Below the pieces are notes generated by a model, which saw only the letters and a list, made by a program, of their open reading frames with translations, was not told where the DNA came from and searched no databases. DNA of 15,990 nucleotides, taken from JBDRMN01 sp043812055. GTDB taxonomy: Bacteria > Patescibacteriota > Gracilibacteria > JAHISY01. The position numbers and the translations under genes were made by a program. Below, in pieces: positions 6,763 through 10,988 of the stretch (positions are counted from its first letter, which is position 1; each line of letters opens with the position of its first letter). The stretch is from contig JBDRMN010000006.1 in the NCBI GenBank assembly GCA_043812055.1, positions 1 to 15,990 on the forward strand, written 5' to 3'.

Positions 6763-6838
6763 TAGTTCAGTTACCGAGATTGCTTGCAATCAAAGTTCCT
6801 GAATTAGAAAACAGCTTCCGCTTGCGGCGGCTGTTTTT
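6763..6838 (+). ncRNA. Structured RNA element, copy 2
   Basis: About 76 bases. The outer stem TAGTTCAG (6763-6770) pairs with CTGAATTA (6799-6806) over 8 base pairs including one G-U. TTACCGAG (6771-6778) follows. The inner hairpin is GATTGC-TT-GCAATC (6778-6791). AAAGTTC leads back to the stem, and the terminator follows directly. It has the same plan as copies 1 and 3. It lies 23 bases after the fumarase stop codon and 33 bases before the next gene, which has its own promoter. Confidence 0.78.
6808..6838 (+). terminator. Intrinsic terminator of RNA copy 2
   Basis: AAAACAGC (6808-6815) pairs with GCTGTTTT (6830-6837), and the inner CCGC-TT-GCGG extends the stem. A five-base T-run ends it. 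Confidence 0.88.
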
Positions 6839-6864
6839 GCGTCTGGAGTCTGTTTGGCTAGAAT
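6837..6864 (+). promoter_or_regulatory. Promoter of the orphan gene at 6871
   Basis: TTGCGT (6837-6842), a 16-base spacer and TAGAAT (6859-6864). Only 6 bases separate the -10 box from the GTG start, which implies a leaderless mRNA. The -35 box overlaps the T-run of the preceding terminator. Confidence 0.6.
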
Positions 6865-6870
6865 GAGAAA

Positions 6871-7416
6871 GTGCTAGAGCGATATGGGAATGCTTTTCGT
6901 GCCTACTCCGAGGGGGGCGACTTGGGCTTTTTTAAAAGACGCTTCGAGATTCTCGGTCTCGAATTTGGTGGTGAAACTTTTTTTAGGGAAGAATGGAAGG
7001 ATCTAGAATTTCCTTCTGTTCAGGAAATCACCCGCAAGTATTTATTGAAATTATTTTCTCGTAAACAAGGCTATATAGCTTTTCGTAATAATCGAGAAGC
7101 CGCCCAGAGATGTCTGAACCACAGAGAAAAAAGTATTTGTGAGGCTGCTCACGGGATAAGCGGTTTCAGCTTTGGAAAACTTAAGAGGAATGGTGCCTGG
7201 GGAGCTTTTGAGCTTTCCGTATGTGATTTTATAAATAGAACGTTTAACAATGAATGGGGAGAGCAGGATCCCTGTCCGGAGCCACGCATAGTAAAAACTT
7301 GCCCACTTGGTTTTTATAAAAAAACAGGATCAGAAATCCACGATGAATGTCTTAACTTTTATAAGCTTTTGGGTGATGATGTAGTCGAATTTCTTAGCTT
7401 CAAGACCTATATTTGA
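6871..7416 (+). CDS. Orphan hypothetical protein
   Basis: 181 residues from a GTG start, chosen because a promoter -10 box lies 6 bases before it and no other start fits. I do not recognise the family. It appears soluble, with mixed charged and aromatic residues. Six Cys fall in the C-terminal two thirds (QRCLNHREKSICEAAHG, SVCDF, DPCPEP, KTCPLG, DECLNF). That could mean metal binding or disulfides, but their spacing matches no zinc-finger pattern I know. There is no signal peptide or membrane segment. The stop TGA falls within the promoter-like region of RNA copy 3, so the gene is boxed between RNA copies 2 and 3 like a cassette. Confidence 0.65.
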   Translation: MLERYGNAFRAYSEGGDLGFFKRRFEILGLEFGGETFFREEWKDLEFPSVQEITRKYLLKLFSRKQGYIAFRNNREAAQRCLNHREKSICEAAHGISGFSFGKLKRNGAWGAFELSVCDFINRTFNNEWGEQDPCPEPRIVKTCPLGFYKKTGSEIHDECLNFYKLLGDDVVEFLSFKTYI

Positions 7417-7501
7417 TGTAAGTAGTTCAGTTGCCGAGTCCCGCTTAGCGGGATGAAGTTTCTGAATTAGAAAACAGCTTTCCCTCGGGAGGGCTGTTTT
7501 C
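7408..7501 (+). ncRNA. Structured RNA element, copy 3
   Basis: The outer stem TAGTTCAG (7423-7430) with CTGAATTA (7462-7469) is identical to copy 2. TTGCCGAG is at 7431-7438. The inner hairpin is replaced by a GTCCCGC-TTA-GCGGGAT palindrome (7438-7454). The promoter is weaker: the best -10 is TATATT (7408-7413), inside the end of the preceding gene, and the TATAATATA of copies 1 and 2 is deleted. The span starts at that -10 box, and the RNA proper would begin near 7420. Similarity to copy 2 continues past the terminator (GCGTCTGGAGT). Confidence 0.7.
7471..7500 (+). terminator. Intrinsic terminator of RNA copy 3
   Basis: AAAACAGC (7471-7478) and GCTGTTTT (7493-7500) form the stem, closed by TCCC-TC-GGGA. 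Confidence 0.87.
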
Positions 7502-7590
7502 GCGTCTGGAGTTAAACTAGGGTGTAGGGGATAGGTTATAGGGTATAGATGGTGGGGGAACCGGAACACTTATCTGCATTTGTAAATACG

Positions 7591-7622
7591 ATGTAGAAAC
7601 GTTGCGCGTAACGCTTCTACAT
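7591..7622. repeat. Inverted repeat ahead of the membrane protein gene
   Basis: ATGTAGAA-A-CGTT at 7591-7603 pairs with AACG-C-TTCTACAT at 7610-7622, 12 of 13 positions, around a GCGCGT loop. It ends 4 bases before the ATG at 7627, so it could hide the start region in the mRNA or serve as an operator. There is no U-run, so it is not an ordinary terminator. Confidence 0.7.
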
Positions 7623-7626
7623 TTCA

Positions 7627-8154
7627 ATGAATGGATGTGAAGAAATAAAAGCTATAAACTCAAATCAGATTTTAATTTTTAAAATGGTTGAAATCCCTCC
7701 TCTTCTTGAGTATCAATATAAAACTGCTAATAAAATTCAATATTTTATTTTAAGCGTAGATGTAGCTCTTTTGGGCTGGACAGTTGTAAACACCGAATGG
7801 ATTCCCAAAAGTCAGATTTATACTTATCTAATAGGATTTTTCTGGTTGCTAATAATCCTCTCTGTTATTTTTGGTATCTTGCGCCAAAAATACGATAGTA
7901 TGATTTCCGGCTTAAACCACCTGGTTGTTGATAGAAAATCTTTAAATCAAAAAATAAAAAACAGGAAATGGAAAAGGATTAAAAAAGAATCAGAGAACCT
8001 AAAGTTTTTTAATAAATACTCTTTTTTCTTTTTAGTTCTTGCTTTAGTTCTATTAGTTGCGATTAAGATTTCTACATTGTGGCCTCCTCTCTCATCTTCC
8101 GAGTCATCGCTAGTATCAGAAGACGAGCTATCGTTAGTATTAGAAGATTTATAA
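7627..8154 (+). CDS. Hypothetical three-TM membrane protein
   Basis: 175 residues, not recognised. Likely membrane spans are at about residues 38-55, 66-87 and 130-149. Between the second and third is a strongly basic cytoplasmic stretch (DRKSLNQKIKNRKWKRIKK), and the C-terminal tail is acidic and Ser-rich (SSSESSLVSEDELSLVLEDL). The nucleotide composition is clearly more A+T-rich than the neighbouring leuA or fumarase, which may mean a different origin. Met20 (ATG within MVEIPPLLEYQYK) is a credible alternative start, since the first 19 residues look unlike a signal and the inverted repeat lies directly upstream of the first ATG. It ends 7 bases from the convergent leuA stop. Confidence 0.7.
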   Translation: MNGCEEIKAINSNQILIFKMVEIPPLLEYQYKTANKIQYFILSVDVALLGWTVVNTEWIPKSQIYTYLIGFFWLLIILSVIFGILRQKYDSMISGLNHLVVDRKSLNQKIKNRKWKRIKKESENLKFFNKYSFFFLVLALVLLVAIKISTLWPPLSSSESSLVSEDELSLVLEDL

Positions 8155-8161
8155 TATTAAT

Positions 8162-9766
8162 TTACAAAATCGCTTTCATCCTTTCCTTCCCCGCAATAAT
8201 CTTATTCAACGCATTCACGTAGCTGCGGACACTCGCCACCACGATATCCGTGTGGGCGCCTTTGCCCGTATAGGTGTGGCCCCCTTTCGCCCTTCGGGCT
8301 TCCACCCTTCGCTTCGCTTCGGAGGACAAGTCGGAGGGCAAGCCAGCTACAGTCTCGACCTTCACGGCAACTACTGCCTGGGCATCGATGCCTTCACTGA
8401 CCGCATCCATCCGGAATTCCATTAGCTTCACGCGTTCGCCTACGATTTTATCTACCGCCCTGTAGGCGGCGTCGACCGGGCCGGTGCCGGTGCTCTTTTT
8501 CTTAAAAAGTTTTCCGGACACGTGCTTCAGAGTGACTTCCGCTGTGGGTTTGCGTTTCGTTCCCGCGATCACCTCGACAGATTCCAGGGTCCATTCAGCC
8601 GCCTCTTCGCTAATTTCATTCATGATCAAAGCCTCCAGATCTTCGTCGAAGATTTCTTTCTTCTTGTCCGCCAGCAACTTAAAACGCTCGAAAGTTTTAT
8701 TAAGCTCTTTCTGCGTTAATTCGAATCCCAGCTCTAGCAGGTGGGCGCCCAGTGCCGCCCGACCGGAGTGCTTGCCCAGCACCAATTTATTCCGATCCAG
8801 GCCGACATCCTGGGCCCGCATGATTTCGTAGGTTTCGCGTTTGGCCAGGATCCCGTGCTGATGGATTCCACTTTCGTGAGCGAAGGCGTTACGGCCCACG
8901 ATCGCTTTATTCGGCGGAACAGTGAAACCGGTTAGGCTGCTTACCAAACGGCTGGTACGGTAAATCTCCCGGGTCCGGATATTCGTTTTTAAATTTTTGA
9001 AAAAGTCTTTGCGCGTGCGGATAGCCATCACGACTTCTTCCAGACTCGCGTTGCCTGCGCGCTCACCGATGCCATTCACGGTGCACTCGATCTGCCGCGC
9101 ACCGTTCCTCACGGCTTCCAGAGAATTCGCTACCGCCAGACCCAGATCGTCGTGACAGTGTACGGAAATCGTCACGCCCTTTATCCCTTTCGTGTTTTTA
9201 CGAATAGCGGCGATGAATTTCCCAAACTCGGCCGGAGTTGCGTAACCCACTGTGTCGGGAATGTTCAGCGTCTTTGCACCCGCTTTGATCGCCGTTGCCA
9301 GAGCCTGGTACAAGAACTTCGGATCGCTCCGGGAAGCATCTTCCGGGCTGAATTCCACATCTGGACAAAGTTTCCTCGAAAACTTCACCATTTCCGTAAT
9401 TTTCTGCAGCGCTGCCTCCCGGCTCATCTTCAGCTTGTATTTCAAATGCAAGTCGGATGTCGCCAGGAAAGTGTGAATCCGCTTTTTCTTCGCGGGCTTG
9501 ATCGCGTCCGCGGTAGTTTGGATATCTTTCTTGGTAGCTCGCGCCAGACCACAAACCGTGGATTTTTTCACCACCTTTGCGATCGCATTCACCGCGCGAA
9601 AATCATCGGGAGAGGCAATCGGAAAACCGGCTTCAATAATATCCACGCCGAGACGTTCCAGCTGCTGCGCTATTTTCAGCTTCTCCTCATGGTTCAGGCT
9701 GGCTCCCGGGCACTGCTCACCATCACGCAGGGTTGTATCGAAGATTTTTACAGTTTGGGAAGACAT
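8162..9766 (-). CDS. leuA: 2-isopropylmalate synthase
   Basis: Condenses acetyl-CoA with 2-ketoisovalerate, the first committed step of leucine synthesis in the cytoplasm. 534 residues. The HMGL-like TIM barrel has DTTLRDGEQ at 10-18 (metal-binding Asp and catalytic Arg), SVHCHDDLG with metal His203/His205, NGIGERAGNA, and HESGIHQHG at 297-305. The C-terminal regulatory domain, normally responsible for leucine feedback inhibition, ends with TYTGKGAHTDIVVASVRSYVNALN. An extra segment of about 22 basic and small residues (about 474-496, encoded by a REP-like sequence) interrupts that domain just before GHTYTGKG. The gene follows a leader peptide and attenuator (9849-9954). No Shine-Dalgarno is seen. 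leuB and leuC are not in the window. Confidence 0.96.
   Translation of the reverse strand: MSSQTVKIFDTTLRDGEQCPGASLNHEEKLKIAQQLERLGVDIIEAGFPIASPDDFRAVNAIAKVVKKSTVCGLARATKKDIQTTADAIKPAKKKRIHTFLATSDLHLKYKLKMSREAALQKITEMVKFSRKLCPDVEFSPEDASRSDPKFLYQALATAIKAGAKTLNIPDTVGYATPAEFGKFIAAIRKNTKGIKGVTISVHCHDDLGLAVANSLEAVRNGARQIECTVNGIGERAGNASLEEVVMAIRTRKDFFKNLKTNIRTREIYRTSRLVSSLTGFTVPPNKAIVGRNAFAHESGIHQHGILAKRETYEIMRAQDVGLDRNKLVLGKHSGRAALGAHLLELGFELTQKELNKTFERFKLLADKKKEIFDEDLEALIMNEISEEAAEWTLESVEVIAGTKRKPTAEVTLKHVSGKLFKKKSTGTGPVDAAYRAVDKIVGERVKLMEFRMDAVSEGIDAQAVVAVKVETVAGLPSDLSSEAKRRVEARRAKGGHTYTGKGAHTDIVVASVRSYVNALNKIIAGKERMKAIL
8283..8348 (-). repeat. REP-like element inside the leuA coding sequence
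   Basis: On the minus strand, CCTCCGAAGCGAAGCGAAGG resembles the intergenic hairpin at 3097-3122 (CCGCCGTAGCTTTAGCGAAGG, one gap). It reads in frame as a Ser/Glu/Lys/Arg/Ala-rich insertion that I do not expect at this point of LeuA. Confidence 0.55.
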
Positions 9767-9848
9767 TTTTGGGAAGTAATTTTAAGTTTTAAATTTTAAA
9801 ACAATTTTGAATTTCTTAAAATTTAACAATATAGAGTTATTTTAGACG

Positions 9849-9876
9849 AAAAAGCCTCTCTAAGATCGAGAGGCTC
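9849..9876 (-). terminator. Attenuator terminator (segments 2:3) upstream of leuA
   Basis: On the minus strand AGCCTCTC (9868-9875) pairs perfectly with GAGAGGCT (9853-9860) across a 7-base loop, followed by five U (9853-9849). It lies 82 bases before the leuA start and is the terminating half of the leucine attenuator. Confidence 0.88.
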
Positions 9877-9906
9877 CAAGTTTTGACACGCAAACCCGAG
9901 CCTCTC
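9868..9906 (-). promoter_or_regulatory. Antiterminator (segments 1:2) of the leucine attenuator
   Basis: Segment 1, GAGAGGCTC (9898-9906), pairs perfectly over 9 bases with segment 2, GAGCCTCTC (9868-9876). Segment 2 is also the left arm of the terminator, so the two folds exclude each other. Segment 1 begins 3 bases after the leader peptide stop codon, so a ribosome terminating there would cover it. A ribosome stalled on the Leu codons would leave it free. Confidence 0.85.
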
Positions 9907-9909
9907 TCT

Positions 9910-9954
9910 CTACGAAAGGAGCAGAAACTCGAGAAGCAACTTTTCGTTAAACAT
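9910..9954 (-). CDS. leuL: Leucine-rich leader peptide of leuA
   Basis: A 14-codon ORF, MFNEKLLLEFLLLS and TAG. Six of 14 codons are leucine, in two blocks of three (TTG CTT CTC and CTG CTC CTT). Five different Leu codons are used, so several Leu tRNA isoacceptors are sampled. The ORF ends 3 bases before the antiterminator and about 34 bases before the terminator hairpin. Its ATG follows the upstream gene's stop codon by 8 bases, and a -10 box (AATAAT) lies 7 bases before the ATG, so translation may be leaderless. Leader peptides of this design regulate leu operons in enteric bacteria by transcription attenuation. The sequence is unlike E. coli LeuL except in the Leu run, so the role is inferred from architecture. 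Confidence 0.85.
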   Translation of the reverse strand: MFNEKLLLEFLLLS

Positions 9955-9961
9955 TATTGCT

Positions 9962-9990
9962 ATTATTTTTTCTTGCCGTGTTCCAGTAAA
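9962..9990 (-). promoter_or_regulatory. Predicted promoter of the leuL-leuA transcript
   Basis: On the minus strand, -35 TTTACT (9985-9990), a 17-base spacer and -10 AATAAT (9962-9967). They lie inside the last codons of the upstream membrane protein gene. The predicted start is at or next to the leuL ATG. Confidence 0.5.
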
Positions 9991-10316
9991 TGGAAGTGGT
10001 GGCCAATCGCCCAGTGGGGCACCATCACGAAGAGGCCGACAATGATGCGGGTGAGCGGAGTGATGAGGTAGGCCGCATCGAAAGCAGCATCCAGAAACAT
10101 GATGCTGAATAGATATTCGATGAGCCCGTAGAGACCGGTTGCTACGAAACCGAGACCGACTAATGCGGCCAGGTAAACGTAGATGGCTTTCATGGCCTTA
10201 AAGGGAGTGTTGTTCATGGCGACAAAGCGGTAAAGGAAATAAAATATAACGACAACAAAAAACGTCGCAAAGAAGGGAAGAGCAACGATGCCGAGCGCGG
10301 AAATTTCTATAGACAT
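9963..10316 (-). CDS. Small three-TM membrane protein
   Basis: 117 residues, function unknown. Three hydrophobic spans at about 8-31, 45-70 and 84-103 are separated by short loops. The C-terminal tail is His-rich (HWAIGHHFHLLEHGKKK) and ends basic, presumably inside the cell. The His cluster could bind metal, but no family motif is evident. The layout recalls small integral membrane proteins common in CPR genomes, which is a weak comparison. It is divergent from leuD and lies directly before the leuA leader on the same strand, its stop codon overlapping the predicted leuL promoter. It could be co-transcribed into the attenuator, and a role in leucine or keto-acid transport is only a guess from position. 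Confidence 0.7.
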   Translation of the reverse strand: MSIEISALGIVALPFFATFFVVVIFYFLYRFVAMNNTPFKAMKAIYVYLAALVGLGFVATGLYGLIEYLFSIMFLDAAFDAAYLITPLTRIIVGLFVMVPHWAIGHHFHLLEHGKKK

Positions 10317-10350
10317 CGGGAGTAATTTTAAGGGCTTTTTGTTTAATGTT

Positions 10351-10384
10351 CAACCCCTCGGGTTGCACCCAACCCGAGGGGTTG
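10351..10384. repeat. Perfect 14-bp inverted repeat between the membrane protein gene and leuD
   Basis: CAACCCCTCGGGTT (10351-10364) and AACCCGAGGGGTTG (10371-10384) pair without mismatch around a 6-base loop. No U-run follows on either strand, so it is not a plain terminator. It ends 17 bases before the leuD -10 box, over the expected -35 position. Confidence 0.85.
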
Positions 10385-10401
10385 ATAGCTACTTTCTTTG
10401 C

Positions 10402-10407
10402 TAAAAT
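10402..10407 (+). promoter_or_regulatory. -10 box of leuD
   Basis: TAAAAT lies 6 bases before the ATG at 10414, again implying a leaderless mRNA. A TTGATA at 10382-10387 is only 14 bases upstream, too close for a usual -35. Confidence 0.45.
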
Positions 10408-10413
10408 ACCTTT

Positions 10414-10893
10414 ATGAATAAAACAATTTTCGGAAACGCCAAAATCTTTGCGCAAAATGATATCGACACCGACTTGATCATCCCTGCGAAGTATCTGACT
10501 ACTTCAGATGCGAATGAATTAGGTGAACATGCACTTGAAGCACTCGGCGGATTTCAAAAAGCCATTCGCCCGATTATTGTTGTGGCAGCTAAAAACTTCG
10601 GTTGCGGCTCTTCCCGCGAACACGCCGTCTGGGCCTTGGCGGGAGCAAATGTGCAGGCTGTAATTGCGGAATCTTTTGCGCGAATCTTCTTCCGTAACTC
10701 GGTTAATTTCGGACTGCCAACCTTCGTGCTTGCTGACGCGACGCAGAAATTTGAGAATGGCGACGAGGTTGAGATTGATTCCGTGGCTAGTGTCATTCAC
10801 AACAAAACTAAAAACGAGAAACATGCTGTCGAGCCCTTGCCTGAATTTTTACAGGAGATCGTCGCGGCGGGGGGTTTGCTTAATCAGATTTAG
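10414..10893 (+). CDS. leuD: 3-isopropylmalate dehydratase small subunit
   Basis: Swivel subunit that, with the Fe-S subunit LeuC, isomerises 2- to 3-isopropylmalate in leucine synthesis. 159 residues, the short (about 160) form seen in archaea and many bacteria. NDIDTDLIIPAKYL (15-28) is the family's first signature. NFGCGSSREHAVWAL (61-75) is the active-site loop with the substrate-binding Ser/Arg, followed by IAESFARIFFRNSVNFGLP. The beta-strand-rich C-terminus has GDEVEID. Homoaconitase and citraconate-type small subunits share this fold, but leuA nearby supports LeuD. No leuC is in the window, so the partner must be elsewhere. No Shine-Dalgarno. Confidence 0.92.
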   Translation: MNKTIFGNAKIFAQNDIDTDLIIPAKYLTTSDANELGEHALEALGGFQKAIRPIIVVAAKNFGCGSSREHAVWALAGANVQAVIAESFARIFFRNSVNFGLPTFVLADATQKFENGDEVEIDSVASVIHNKTKNEKHAVEPLPEFLQEIVAAGGLLNQI

Positions 10894-10922
10894 TAATAAT
10901 TTCTAATTTCTAAACGATTTCC

Positions 10923-10951
10923 TGAGCCACAGGCTCATCCGCCCCTGGCGG
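10923..10951. repeat. Two adjacent short hairpins after leuD
   Basis: TGAGCC-ACA-GGCTCA (10923-10937) and CCGCC-CCT-GGCGG (10939-10951) lie in the 95-base gap between leuD and the next gene. No U-run follows, so they are REP-like rather than a clear terminator. Confidence 0.6.
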
Positions 10952-10988
10952 AAATGCTTCAATGTTTTATTTTTTAAAAATTTAAAAT

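Noticed and set aside
9152..9799. Plus-strand ORF of 215 codons
   Set aside because: Antisense to leuA, whose family motifs are intact; the product has no protein-like features.
9849..9876. Plain terminator of the membrane protein gene at 9963-10316
   Set aside because: Possible in part, but it does not explain the competing segment 1 or the six Leu codons just before it.
9849..9954. T-box riboswitch upstream of leuA
   Set aside because: No T-box consensus or specifier stem is seen; the Leu-codon ORF next to the alternative hairpins fits ribosome-mediated attenuation better.
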